Source of the DNA: Alphaproteobacteria bacterium
Lineage (GTDB): Bacteria; Pseudomonadota; Alphaproteobacteria; SMXP01
Assembly: GCA_028285305.1 (NCBI GenBank)
Contig: JANQPV010000037.1
Coordinates: 158,838 to 222,837 of the forward strand
Direction: 5' to 3'
Length of the DNA stretch: 64,000 nucleotides
Part shown: positions 55,825-64,000 of the stretch, piece after piece
How the letters are laid out: each line of letters opens with the position of its first letter
Position numbering within the stretch: the first letter of the stretch is position 1
Notes under the pieces: model-generated
Told to the model about the DNA's origin: nothing
The model's input: only the letters and a program-made list of their open reading frames with translations
The model's database searches: none
Program-made: the position numbers and the translations under genes

Positions 55825-56955
55825 ATGAACGAGGCATACCTGACCGCGGCAGGATCATTTCTCCCCGGCGCCCCCGTCACAAACGAGGAAATGGGTCAAT
55901 ATATCGGCGTCATCGATGGTAAATCGGAACGCCTGGGCCGTCTCACCCTTCGCCAGAACAAGATTCGCACGCGCCACTATGCGCTCAATGCGGACGGCGT
56001 TCCCCTCTATACAAATGCTCAGTTGGCAAGCCACGCAATCAAGGATCTTGTCTCAAAGTCGGAATTGAGCCTAAGCGACATTGACTTTCTCGCCGCTTCG
56101 ACCACCCAGGGCGACTTGATCGTTCCCGGTCATGCAAGCACAGTACACGGAGAGCTTGGCGTCGGCCCGATGGAAATCGCCAGCTTTCAGAGCGTATGCG
56201 CCAGCTCAATGATGGCCGCCAAAAGCGCGGTCTTGAATGTACGTGCAGATGACAAAAGAGCAGCCGTGGCCGTCGGATCTGAGTTTGCCAGCCGCTTCTT
56301 CCGTCCGGGCTTTTACCAAGACGCCCGTGAAGCCATTGCTCGTGACGATCATCGCATGGCTGCTGAATTCCTAAGATGGACACTCTCAGACGGCGCCGGC
56401 GCCGTCATCTTCGAGCCGAGACCAAATGATCGCCGACGATCGTTTAAGGTCGAGTGGATTAAACTCGTCTCACTTGCAGCCCAATTCGACGTGTGCATGT
56501 TTGCCGGCGCATCCGCAGATACTCGAATGGAGACAGAGGGTGTATGGAGCCACTATCCCTCCCCGATCGAAGCGGCCCGCAACGGCGCGGTGATGCTTTT
56601 GCAGGATATGGTCCTCTTGAAACGGATCATCAGAGCTTGGGTCGGCGAATACCTCAAACTTGTCGACGATGAGCACATCAATCCCCAAGCCATTGATTGG
56701 CTGCTGTGCCACTACTCTGCACATTCTCTTCGAACGGAAATCATATCAATTCTCGAAGGAACGGGCGGCATGATCGACGAAGAAAAATGGTTCACCAATC
56801 TACCGGAGAAGGGCAATACCGGGTCGGCGGCCCTCTTCATTATGCTGGACGAATTCATGGAGAAGGATCTCGCCAAGCCAGGCGACCAGATTCTCTGCGT
56901 CGTTCCTGAAAGCGGTCGAGCGATTGTCTCGTTTATGCTATTGACTGCTCAGTAA
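55825..56955 (+). CDS. KASIII-like beta-ketoacyl synthase (thiolase fold)
   Basis: About 376 residues. Triad: C125 in FQSVCASSMM, H296 in LLCHYSAH, N331 in EKGNTGSAAL. Longer than FabH and with an unusual H-Y-S-A-H; the family includes FabH and OleA-like enzymes that condense acyl thioesters. ATG 55825 follows GGAG; GTG 55804 is possible. Head of a three-gene cluster with the iron oxidase-like protein (20 bp gap) and the unknown protein. Confidence 0.85.
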   Translation: MNEAYLTAAGSFLPGAPVTNEEMGQYIGVIDGKSERLGRLTLRQNKIRTRHYALNADGVPLYTNAQLASHAIKDLVSKSELSLSDIDFLAASTTQGDLIVPGHASTVHGELGVGPMEIASFQSVCASSMMAAKSAVLNVRADDKRAAVAVGSEFASRFFRPGFYQDAREAIARDDHRMAAEFLRWTLSDGAGAVIFEPRPNDRRRSFKVEWIKLVSLAAQFDVCMFAGASADTRMETEGVWSHYPSPIEAARNGAVMLLQDMVLLKRIIRAWVGEYLKLVDDEHINPQAIDWLLCHYSAHSLRTEIISILEGTGGMIDEEKWFTNLPEKGNTGSAALFIMLDEFMEKDLAKPGDQILCVVPESGRAIVSFMLLTAQ

Positions 56956-56974
56956 AAACGCCTGGAGGCGCCCC

Positions 56975-57673
56975 ATGGCCGAAATCCATTCAATAACTCC
57001 TGATACAGACCGCCAATTCGTTCAGAAAACCCTGCGCGGTCTTGCCACCGCGTGGACGGACTTTGAAGGTCAATTGGAACGCGTTCCCATCATCGAGAAA
57101 CTCAATCGCGGCAAGCTGCGGATTGAGGACTATCAGGCCCTGCTGCGAAATTTGCGGCAGCAGGTTGTCGACGGGGGGTGTTGGATTGCGCGCGCTGCCA
57201 GCAATGTTAGTGTGGACTATTTCGATCTGCGCTCGCGATTTATGCGCCATTCAGTCACGGAGCATAGGGACTTTCGGATGCTGGAAGAGAACTATGTCTC
57301 CGTTGGCGGACGTCTGGAAGATATACAGTCGGCGCCCAAGAACATCGGCTCAGAGGCCCTCTCAGCCTGGATGTTCCACCGCGCCTCCCAGCCTGATCCG
57401 TTCGATTTGCTTGGCTCCATGTTCATCATTGAGGGGTTAGGATCAAGGAAGGCAAAGGAATGGGGCAAGGCCATTCAAGACCAGCTGGATCTGACACCGG
57501 AACAAGTAAGCTTCATGCTCTACCATTCGGAAAACGACGACGATCATTTAGCAGAGTTCGAAGACTGGATCGCGCTCGTCGCCGGCGCCGACAAAGCGAA
57601 ACTCATTCCCAAAACCGCTCGGGTGACGGCCCGCCTTTATGCCCTTCAACTCGAAGAATTGGATCATGTTTGA
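56975..57673 (+). CDS. Haem-oxygenase-fold iron-containing redox enzyme
   Basis: 232 residues, all-helical. Metal ligand candidates: H92 with E96-H97 (RHSVTEHRDF), E153 (SMFIIEGLGS) and H184, E186, D190-H191 (YHSENDDDHLAEFEDW). This is the TenA/UndA/CADD-type fold (haem-oxygenase-like diiron oxidase group). UndA converts fatty acids to terminal alkenes; others modify amino acids. Overlaps the next gene by 8 bp. Substrate unknown. Confidence 0.8.
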   Translation: MAEIHSITPDTDRQFVQKTLRGLATAWTDFEGQLERVPIIEKLNRGKLRIEDYQALLRNLRQQVVDGGCWIARAASNVSVDYFDLRSRFMRHSVTEHRDFRMLEENYVSVGGRLEDIQSAPKNIGSEALSAWMFHRASQPDPFDLLGSMFIIEGLGSRKAKEWGKAIQDQLDLTPEQVSFMLYHSENDDDHLAEFEDWIALVAGADKAKLIPKTARVTARLYALQLEELDHV

Positions 57674-58631
57674 CGACAAGTTAGGGCGGGAATTCGAGTC
57701 TCTTCGTCACAACCGCAAGGACCCCGATCCTTGGCTCGCACTGTTTCTCGATAACAGTGTGCCCATCGATGTCTCGGCCAAGGCTGCTTTGCTCAGAGGG
57801 AATGATAGCTATTCCCGCCGCTTCTTTCTTCCGGCGTGCCGTCCCGTTATTTTTGTCTTTTTCATTTTTGTACAGATTTTGCGGCGGTTTTTTCAATCCT
57901 GGCCCAACTCACCGAAACTCTTGCACGATCTCATTCATTGGGGCCTTAAGACATTTGCCACCCCGGACGCAAACTATCTCATACTACGGCATTTTCAGGT
58001 CGGAACGGAAATTCTCAATTTCATCAAAGATAACGCACCCGTGGACAATGACAAGATTAACACGGTCCCGCTTCGGCCCACAACGCTTGCAGACCTAAAG
58101 GACAACGTCTTTCTGCAGCACGATCTCAACGTTTACAACTTCATCATTGATCTGAGCAATGCCCTCATGGAGCAAGACAAAGAGATTCAACCGGCAGAGA
58201 GCATAAATTTCGACTCGATTTCGAATGAGCCGTTCGAGTTTGAAGCCTTCCCCGACGGCCCCCTTAATTTTGTCGACATCCAAACCGCGATTGAGTTTTA
58301 CACACCGGTCTATGCGCTGCTGCTCTCGCGTCACGATTTTGTCAGAGCCGCCAACTCCCTCCAGCTTGATGAGACCTTCGCGGTTTATATCGCGAAGATT
58401 TTGGGCACGGATTACCATATGAGCTTTGTTCAGAACCACCATCCAATGGTCCCCCTTTCGCCCTTCCAAGCCGGCTTCCGGCTGATGATGCATGGCTATG
58501 ACGCGGAAGCTCTCCACGGCTATCTTCGCTATCTCAAAAAGGAACAAGAAAGAGACCTGTCCAAAAAGAAAACACCTCAAGATATGGCGCAAGAACAGGA
58601 AAATAAGGCTGCGGTTGTCTCTTCTGCCTAA
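57666..58631 (+). CDS. Unknown protein, membrane-associated
   Basis: 321 residues. One hydrophobic stretch (PVIFVFFIFVQILRRFF) after residue 60. The rest is soluble with DANYLILRHFQVGTEILNFI, then a long conserved-looking helical part with HNHP-like FVQNHHPMVPLSPFQAGFRLMMHGYDAEALHGYL. C-terminal charged tail (KKKTPQDMAQEQE). No family name is assigned. The overlap with the iron oxidase gene says they work together. Confidence 0.7.
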   Translation: MFDDKLGREFESLRHNRKDPDPWLALFLDNSVPIDVSAKAALLRGNDSYSRRFFLPACRPVIFVFFIFVQILRRFFQSWPNSPKLLHDLIHWGLKTFATPDANYLILRHFQVGTEILNFIKDNAPVDNDKINTVPLRPTTLADLKDNVFLQHDLNVYNFIIDLSNALMEQDKEIQPAESINFDSISNEPFEFEAFPDGPLNFVDIQTAIEFYTPVYALLLSRHDFVRAANSLQLDETFAVYIAKILGTDYHMSFVQNHHPMVPLSPFQAGFRLMMHGYDAEALHGYLRYLKKEQERDLSKKKTPQDMAQEQENKAAVVSSA

Positions 58632-58720
58632 AGACGATCATGCGTTGCGGACATCTGAGCAGATTCACTCAAAACGCGAACAATTAACCCTCTTTACCCA
58701 TTTCAATTAGGTTGAAAACA

Positions 58721-58757
58721 GAATAAAAAAGGCGGAAGCCCCCGAGCTACCGCCTTT
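58721..58757 (-). terminator. Rho-independent terminator of the his operon
   Basis: On the minus strand AAAGGCGG pairs with CCGCCTTT (58750-58757 with 58728-58735), then TTTTTTATTC. It lies 116 bp after the hisG stop. On the plus strand a T-tract is missing. Confidence 0.75.
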
Positions 58758-58873
58758 GAAGTTTGTGATCGATTTTTTTATTGTTTTTGCAATCGATTGT
58801 GCTCATCCAATTGCATCAATCGGGCCAAATTAACCGGCTCATTTAGGGGCTCATCGCCAGGGTTCACTCACCT

Positions 58874-59839
58874 TCAGGACAGTTTGCCGGCAATCGCGTC
58901 ATAGAGCGGATTGGCGGTGCCAAAGATGTAGTCGGCAGCATGCACCGTTACATTCGTGGCGCCCTCTTCACGCAGAGCACACACAAGCCCATAGAGCTGA
59001 TCGTCGCTGCAATGAGCTTCGCCGTCGGGTGCCGGCTCTTTTACCAGGTAGGCTCCAGTTCGCGCAGCCAATTCAGAGATCGAATTGCCCTTAACATCCG
59101 GCAACTGGAAACGAACAATGCGCAACTGCTCGGATCGTTCTCGTGCAGAGACCATGTCCAGGATGAGCGAGAGCGTGCTCTTTCTCGTTGGAGACCAGTC
59201 GGCAATCCGTGAAGCCGCAAGCTGCGCTTGAGATCTGAGGATCACTCCGTCTCTGAGGACTTTGAGATTGTTGGCCGCAAGCGTTGTCCCAGTGGATGTG
59301 ATGTCCACAATCGCTTCTGCCGAACCAGCCGCCGGTGCGCCCTCGGTCGCCCCTGCGCTTTCCACCAGACGGTAATCGCTGACGCCTTGCTCCAAAAAGA
59401 AACGCCGCGTCGTGGCAAGATACTTTGTCGCAATACGAATGGGCCGGTTGTGGCGATTTCGAAAGTCATGAGAGACTTCTTCCAAGTCGCGCATCGTCCA
59501 TACATCCATCCAGGATTCGGGAACCGCTACGACAACATCGGCGCCGCCAAATCCGAGCGACTTAATGAGAACAATCCGGGCTTCCAGGTCCTCACACGCC
59601 TCGCGCATCAAGTCTTCGCCGGTTACCCCCAAATGAATGCTGCCGTCAACCAAGGCGGATGCGATCTCGCCCGCCGAGAGAAAGAGGACCTCGACGCCCG
59701 ATGCACCGCGCATGCCTCCAGAATATCCGCGTTCATCACCCGTTTTTTGGATTGGCAATCCGGCGCGCGCAAAAAACTCATAGGCCCCATCCTTGATCCG
59801 GCCTTTCGACGGCAGTCCGAGAAGAAGTTTGTCCGTCAC
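58874..59839 (-). CDS. hisG: ATP phosphoribosyltransferase catalytic subunit
   Basis: 321 residues, with hisZ immediately upstream. LLGLPSKGRIKDGAYEFF, GVTGEDLM, VAVPESWMDVW, and the PRPP loop AEAIVDITSTGTTLAANNL. It joins PRPP and ATP in the first step of histidine synthesis. Starts ATGA with the hisZ stop. PRPP comes from prs in this window. Confidence 0.95.
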   Translation of the reverse strand: MTDKLLLGLPSKGRIKDGAYEFFARAGLPIQKTGDERGYSGGMRGASGVEVLFLSAGEIASALVDGSIHLGVTGEDLMREACEDLEARIVLIKSLGFGGADVVVAVPESWMDVWTMRDLEEVSHDFRNRHNRPIRIATKYLATTRRFFLEQGVSDYRLVESAGATEGAPAAGSAEAIVDITSTGTTLAANNLKVLRDGVILRSQAQLAASRIADWSPTRKSTLSLILDMVSARERSEQLRIVRFQLPDVKGNSISELAARTGAYLVKEPAPDGEAHCSDDQLYGLVCALREEGATNVTVHAADYIFGTANPLYDAIAGKLS

Positions 59840-61044
59840 TTTTGCGCCCCCTTCCCGTTTTTGAGGGCAAGTGCTTTGTGCAATCGCTCAAGCCGGATCA
59901 TGCAGCCCACTGCAGGAATGTCAGTCGTCGCCCCTAAGCTGGTAAGGAGCGAATCGTACCGTCCGCCGCCGGAGATCTGAGCATAATCGTCCAAGTAAGG
60001 GGACGTCAGCTCAAAGACAAACCCAGTGTAATACTCAAGCTTCCGGCCGAAATCCGCCTCAAACGTGAGTGTATCCAGTTCAAATCCAGCATCGGATATG
60101 TGCGCCAAACGGCGCTCGAACTCTTGCAACAAAGGCGCGGCATCCAAGTCTGCCCTCTTAAGAACGCGGCGCATCTCTGATACCGCCTTCGAGGCGGGCG
60201 TCTCGATCTGTAGGAAAGAACGGATAAAGGCCGAGGTCTTTTGATCGGGGCCTGCATCCCGGCCTTCGGCCGCTTGCGCCAACAGCCGTTCCGAAATTTC
60301 ATTGACCGTACGGGCGCCGACCGGCTGGATCCTTCCGATTCGCAAGAGGTCTTCGAGCGTTGCCCGCGCTTCTTCATCAGAAAGCTGACGAAGCGCCGCA
60401 AGAAGTCCCTGGCCGGGGCCGGATTGCCCGGACTCGACGCCCGCCGATAAAGCACCGGTCAACTGATCGAATTCGTCCGGTTGCCATATATATCTTTTGA
60501 GCCGAGCACGCCATTGTTCGGAGATATCGAGGGCATCGACGATCCGAAAGAACAAGCCAACGTCTCCAAACTTGAGATTAAAGGTTTCAAGCCCTTGCTC
60601 TTTGCACGTTCGAACTGCGAGCTCCAAAACGGCGGCATCGGCTTTGGCCCGATCATTCTCGCCGAAGCTTTCCACCCCGGCTTGCAGTATCTCATTCGGA
60701 CGATCTGTCCCCCTCTTTTGATGCCGAAACGCGCGCCCGTAGTAGGAGAGTTTGCGCGTAAGCTCAGGGGACGCTTTCGACAGGTTATCCAAATACACCC
60801 GGCACGTGGGTATGGTGATGTCGGGCCGCAAGCACATCTCTTCACCCGCCGGGTCTTCGAAGACATAGAGCCTGCGTCTGATTTCTTCCCCTAGAATATC
60901 GAGCAACACATCCGCTGGCTGCAAGACAGGAGGATCAATGCGCAAGTAGCCCGCGCGATCAAAGCTTGCCATCACGTTTTGGGCCAGCGTCTGGATGGAA
61001 ATAATATCTCCGTTTGCTGCGTATTTGGGCGTTCCGGAAGACAT
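59836..61044 (-). CDS. hisZ: ATP phosphoribosyltransferase regulatory subunit
   Basis: 402 residues, a HisRS paralogue without tRNA-charging role. PPVLQPADVLLDILGEEIRRRLYVFEDPAGEEMCLRPDITIP, and the class II ending YYTGFVFELTSPYLDDYAQISGGGRYDSLL. It activates HisG and gives histidine feedback. 6 bp after hisS. Confidence 0.92.
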   Translation of the reverse strand: MSSGTPKYAANGDIISIQTLAQNVMASFDRAGYLRIDPPVLQPADVLLDILGEEIRRRLYVFEDPAGEEMCLRPDITIPTCRVYLDNLSKASPELTRKLSYYGRAFRHQKRGTDRPNEILQAGVESFGENDRAKADAAVLELAVRTCKEQGLETFNLKFGDVGLFFRIVDALDISEQWRARLKRYIWQPDEFDQLTGALSAGVESGQSGPGQGLLAALRQLSDEEARATLEDLLRIGRIQPVGARTVNEISERLLAQAAEGRDAGPDQKTSAFIRSFLQIETPASKAVSEMRRVLKRADLDAAPLLQEFERRLAHISDAGFELDTLTFEADFGRKLEYYTGFVFELTSPYLDDYAQISGGGRYDSLLTSLGATTDIPAVGCMIRLERLHKALALKNGKGAQK

Positions 61045-61050
61045 GAGGCG

Positions 61051-62547
61051 TCAGTCGGCGTTTCTCGCGAGCAGATCTTTCACGCCCGCAACCAGATCCT
61101 CGCGTGCAATCGAGAGCTGGGCAGGTTGCGACTCGCGCCATTCCTTATTGTCTTCGATCTCAGCCGACAATTTCGCCCCCAGGACAAGATCCTTCAAGGT
61201 CACTTCGCCTTTGGCTTTTTCATCTTCGCCTTCGATGACAACAACGGGCGCATTGCGTTTGTCGGCATATTTCACCTGCGCCCGCATGCCTGAGCCGCCG
61301 AGGTACAGCTCCGCACGCACGCCCGCATTTCTCAGTTCCCCCACCATCCGCTGGTAGTCGGGGACCCGGTCCTTATCGAGAACAAGCACGATCACGGGAC
61401 CGAAACGGGGCTTTGCTTCCCTACTCCCCAGCAATTGCAGGGCAGCATAAAGGCGGCTCACACCGAAAGAACACCCTGTGGCGGGCACCTTGGTGCCCTT
61501 AAAGCGCTCGATCAGGTCATCGTAGCGGCCGCCGCTGCCGACGGAACCGAACCGAATGACCTGTCCCTTTTCGTCTTCAATCTCAGCGTTTAAGTCGACC
61601 TCGAAGACAGGCCCTGTATAGTATCCCAATCCGCGAACGATGCTGGGGTCGAACTGCACCCGGTCTTCGTCCATTGCCATCACGGTCAGAAGCTCATCAA
61701 TTTCCGCAAGTTCTGCGAGGCCCTCGGCGCCCGCTTCAGTCTGCCCAACAAGACCGGCAAGACTGTCCTGTACGGCAGCTCGAGTTGAGCTTTGTATCTG
61801 CACAAATGACATCACCAGATCGATTTGATCCGGCGCGAGCTCCGCACCGGGCGTGAAGGCACCCGAGTCATCTTTGCGCCCCGTTCCAAGGAGCAAACGA
61901 ACACCATCCGGGCCAAGCCGGTCCAATTTATCAACCGCTCTGAGAACGGTCAGTTTCTTGAGTTCATAGTCCGCACTCGTCAGATCGAGGCCGGCCCGGT
62001 CCAACAGCCCATCCAAGACCTTGCGGTTGTTCACCCGCACGGTGTAGGAGCCTCTTGGCAGACCAAGCGCCTCCATACACTCGGCCATCATAGCGATCAA
62101 TTCCGCATCAGCCGCCATCGTCGGTGTACCAACTGTATCGGCATCGATTTGGGTGAATTGTCGATAGCGTCCGGGTCCGGGCTTTTCATTGCGCCAGACG
62201 GGGCCCCACTGATAGCGGCGAAAGGGCTTGGCGAGACCGTCATAATGCTCGGCTACATACCGTGCCAGCGGCGCCGTCAAATCGTAGCGCAGCGACAGCC
62301 ACTGCTCATCATCGTCTTGAAAACTGAAGACGCCTTCGTTGGGGCGATCTTGGTCTGGCAAAAACTTGCCGAGAGCATCCGCATATTCGAGCGCGCCCGT
62401 GGACAGCGGATCAAACCCATAGCTCTCATAGACACCGCGAATGGTCTCGATCATATCCATCTGACCGATGACGGCATCTCCCGCCTCATCGAGCATGCCT
62501 TTGGGCACGCGAGGCTTGGGGCGAAATGTTTTCTGTTTTTTACTCAT
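61051..62547 (-). CDS. hisS: Histidyl-tRNA synthetase
   Basis: About 498 residues. RPKPRVPKGMLD, ALEYADALGKFLPDQDRPNEGVFSF, LRYDLTAPLARYV, the RRYQWGPVWRNEKPGPGRYRQFTQID motif 2, RGLGYYTGPVFE, FGSVGSGGRYDDL, and the anticodon domain. Charges tRNA-His. ATG 62547 after GGAAAGAAAG. Same operon as hisZ-hisG. Confidence 0.95.
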   Translation of the reverse strand: MSKKQKTFRPKPRVPKGMLDEAGDAVIGQMDMIETIRGVYESYGFDPLSTGALEYADALGKFLPDQDRPNEGVFSFQDDDEQWLSLRYDLTAPLARYVAEHYDGLAKPFRRYQWGPVWRNEKPGPGRYRQFTQIDADTVGTPTMAADAELIAMMAECMEALGLPRGSYTVRVNNRKVLDGLLDRAGLDLTSADYELKKLTVLRAVDKLDRLGPDGVRLLLGTGRKDDSGAFTPGAELAPDQIDLVMSFVQIQSSTRAAVQDSLAGLVGQTEAGAEGLAELAEIDELLTVMAMDEDRVQFDPSIVRGLGYYTGPVFEVDLNAEIEDEKGQVIRFGSVGSGGRYDDLIERFKGTKVPATGCSFGVSRLYAALQLLGSREAKPRFGPVIVLVLDKDRVPDYQRMVGELRNAGVRAELYLGGSGMRAQVKYADKRNAPVVVIEGEDEKAKGEVTLKDLVLGAKLSAEIEDNKEWRESQPAQLSIAREDLVAGVKDLLARNAD

Positions 62548-62671
62548 CTTTCTTTCCCGCGCCCGCGCGGATCTGTGAGAACGTGGCCTTATCCCATCAT
62601 CCATCCCGGGGCAAGCAGACCTACCGGCCTATGTGACTAAGATATGGTTAATTTTGTGTGGGGACCGCAAC

Positions 62672-63133
62672 TTACCAATAGTGCGCCATGATTTCCTGGG
62701 CCCAATCGGGCTCTGTCACCGGATTACGCGGCAAAAAGCCGGTCATGACAGGTTTCAGGTCTAAGACCGGCGTCCCATCGATAGCGTCCAAACCTGTGAC
62801 GTGGAGGACGAGTCCCGACACGCGTTCGACTTGGCAGATCGTCGCGCCGATCCGATTGGGCCGAGCCTTCCCGCGCTGCGCAAAAATACCGACCTTCGGC
62901 CACTCTGTTTTCCCTCTGGGACGCCGTGCATCGGTAACAATCTTACCCTCTTGAACTCGATCAAAATAGAAAAGGACTTCCACATGAGAGAAGCTGTCCA
63001 GGCCCTGGAGACTTTCCTCAGTAAACGTCCCGCTATCCAGTTCGATTGCGCTCTCCACTTGATCCCAGTGGTCATCAAGCGGTTCCGCGCGAGAGGCCCG
63101 GACAAAACCGATCGGCTTTAGCAAGATTTCCAT
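62672..63133 (-). CDS. trmO: tRNA t6A37 N6-methyltransferase TrmO (TsaA-like)
   Basis: 153 residues. IGFVRASRAEPLDDHWDQVES, SFSHVEVLFYFDRVQ, FAQRGKARPNRIGATICQVERVSG, and DLKPVMTGFLPRN. UPF0066/TsaA family; TrmO methylates t6A37 in tRNA. Some bacterial members are uncharacterised. Stands between hisS and the PhoD-like gene, 9 bp after it. Confidence 0.88.
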   Translation of the reverse strand: MEILLKPIGFVRASRAEPLDDHWDQVESAIELDSGTFTEESLQGLDSFSHVEVLFYFDRVQEGKIVTDARRPRGKTEWPKVGIFAQRGKARPNRIGATICQVERVSGLVLHVTGLDAIDGTPVLDLKPVMTGFLPRNPVTEPDWAQEIMAHYW

Positions 63134-63142
63134 GTTCCAAAC

Positions 63143-64000
63143 CTAAATGGGTTGCAGTGGCTCCATAGCCGCTATTCCCGGCGTTTGCGTCGCCTTTATG
63201 CGCATCGCCAGCGGTATTGCCTGCATATAGTCTTCGGTATCCAGAACATCAACGAAGTGGAATGCCGTAATCGCTTCCTCGGGGGTCAATGTAACGATCA
63301 AGTAGCCTCGGTCGGACACGTTGCAAAACCTTATGTGGGGGTTCTGCTCCCGAATGAGCGGTTCCAAGCGCCCCCGCTGAAGAGGGAAGAAATCCCCGAT
63401 ACCGGAAGAGGTTACGCTGGGGGTCCCATACTCCGCAGCAATGATATCCCGCCCGTTCTCAGCTCTCAGCTCATTGGCCCACGCATTGTGGGAGTCCCCG
63501 GCAAATAAGATCGGATTGCTGGCGTTGGCGGAGAGCATCTCCAAAAGACGCGTTCGCGCCGCAGGATATCCATCCCAAGCGTCCAGATTAAGAGGGAGCT
63601 GATAGGCCGAAGCCATTATGATCCGGTTACGGAACTGGTCCGGAATTCGCCCGATCTCTTCGGGTGTGAGTTTCTGGGCCAAATTCGGCGTGATGATCGG
63701 TGCCACCAAGCATTGGTTGCCGATCACTTGCCACGGGACGCCCCGTTCTTTCGAATCTCGCAGTCCGTTCGCCAACCAACTTTCTTGAGCCGGTCCCATC
63801 AACAGCCGTGACTCGTCTTTGATCATCTTTTTGAACAAGTCCGTGTCCGGCAGAAAGCTATAGCCTTGCGGCAGATTGTTGCCCCAGGCCGTAATCTTGG
63901 CATAGTCCAGCACCGGCACGGGAGCGCCTTGACGCATGTCGAACGGCAACTGGATCAGGCGCAGCTTCATGGGATCAATGGGCGCTTTCGAACTCACATC
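63143..64000 (-). CDS. PhoD-like alkaline phosphatase, C-terminal part
   Basis: The 5' end lies beyond the window. The readable 285 residues contain WLANGLRDSKERGVPWQVIGNQ, NRIIMASAYQLPLNLDAWDGYPAARTRLLEML, ILFAGDSHNAWANEL and AEYGTPSVTSSGIGDFF, the C-terminal signature of PhoD alkaline phosphatase D (metallophosphatase with the SHN histidine). It hydrolyses phosphoesters outside the cytosol, usually with a Tat signal; that part is not in the window. Confidence 0.85.
   Translation of the reverse strand, partial: DVSSKAPIDPMKLRLIQLPFDMRQGAPVPVLDYAKITAWGNNLPQGYSFLPDTDLFKKMIKDESRLLMGPAQESWLANGLRDSKERGVPWQVIGNQCLVAPIITPNLAQKLTPEEIGRIPDQFRNRIIMASAYQLPLNLDAWDGYPAARTRLLEMLSANASNPILFAGDSHNAWANELRAENGRDIIAAEYGTPSVTSSGIGDFFPLQRGRLEPLIREQNPHIRFCNVSDRGYLIVTLTPEEAITAFHFVDVLDTEDYMQAIPLAMRIKATQTPGIAAMEPLQPI

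Overview
The window reads as a chromosomal segment of an alphaproteobacterium, probably aerobic. The support is gene order: uvrC-pgsA-moaD-moaE, ilvE divergent from a MarR/PetR-like/EnvZ-like trio, YbjN-proC-TetR/COQ9-like, ubiK divergent from lgt, midA-pgeF-lipoprotein-prs, and hisS-hisZ-hisG. A CIRCE-controlled groES-groEL operon is also present. Genes are dense, several overlap as ATGA or GTGA, and I see no insertion sequence, phage, CRISPR array, rRNA or tRNA.

Layout. 1-9.0 kb: the end of a DinB-like gene, a nitronate monooxygenase, small secreted or membrane proteins, an enoyl-CoA hydratase/GNAT/ThuA operon, glutaryl-CoA dehydrogenase, and a divergent Rieske oxygenase. 9.2-13.5 kb: serine hydrolase and CPBP protease, divergent from a membrane-anchored AraC regulator and an OmpV/MipA outer-membrane protein. 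13.6-20.6 kb: PBP4-type D,D-carboxypeptidase, a redoxin interrupted by an in-frame UGA, an arylsulfatase, and small enzymes. 20.7-31.7 kb: uvrB, a cold-shock gene with terminator, a BKACE/dienelactone hydrolase pair, a glutamate-synthase-like flavoenzyme, a Ca/Na antiporter, and the uvrC-pgsA-moaD-moaE operon. 31.7-46 kb: housekeeping blocks for branched-chain amino acids, signalling, proline, ubiquinone accessory factor, lipoprotein maturation, complex I assembly factor and PRPP. 46-52.4 kb: carotenoid oxygenase with a divergent TetR, an NAD salvage pair (NMNAT-Nudix and NAMPT), and a second UGA-interrupted gene. 53.4-64 kb: groESL, a three-gene cluster (KASIII-like enzyme, haem-oxygenase-fold iron oxidase, unknown protein), the hisS-hisZ-hisG operon, trmO, and the end of a PhoD-like phosphatase.

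The most notable result is two genes that each appear as two consecutive open frames separated by one in-frame UGA: 15618-16760 and 51151-52374. In both, the UGA falls where a thiol-redox family has its catalytic cysteine (a thioredoxin-like W-U-G-C and an AhpD-like C-F-Y-U-x3-H). In both, a stem-loop with a CGUG-type apical loop lies about 20-25 nt downstream, as expected of a bacterial SECIS element. The second stem-loop has a bulged U and a GU in the loop, as in the E. coli fdhF element. I read both as selenoproteins that an ordinary gene caller would split or truncate. The selA/selB/selC/selD genes this requires are not in the window.

Functions are assigned from recognised motifs and family resemblance in the translated sequence. 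No database search was possible, and start sites are chosen by Shine-Dalgarno fit and family alignment.
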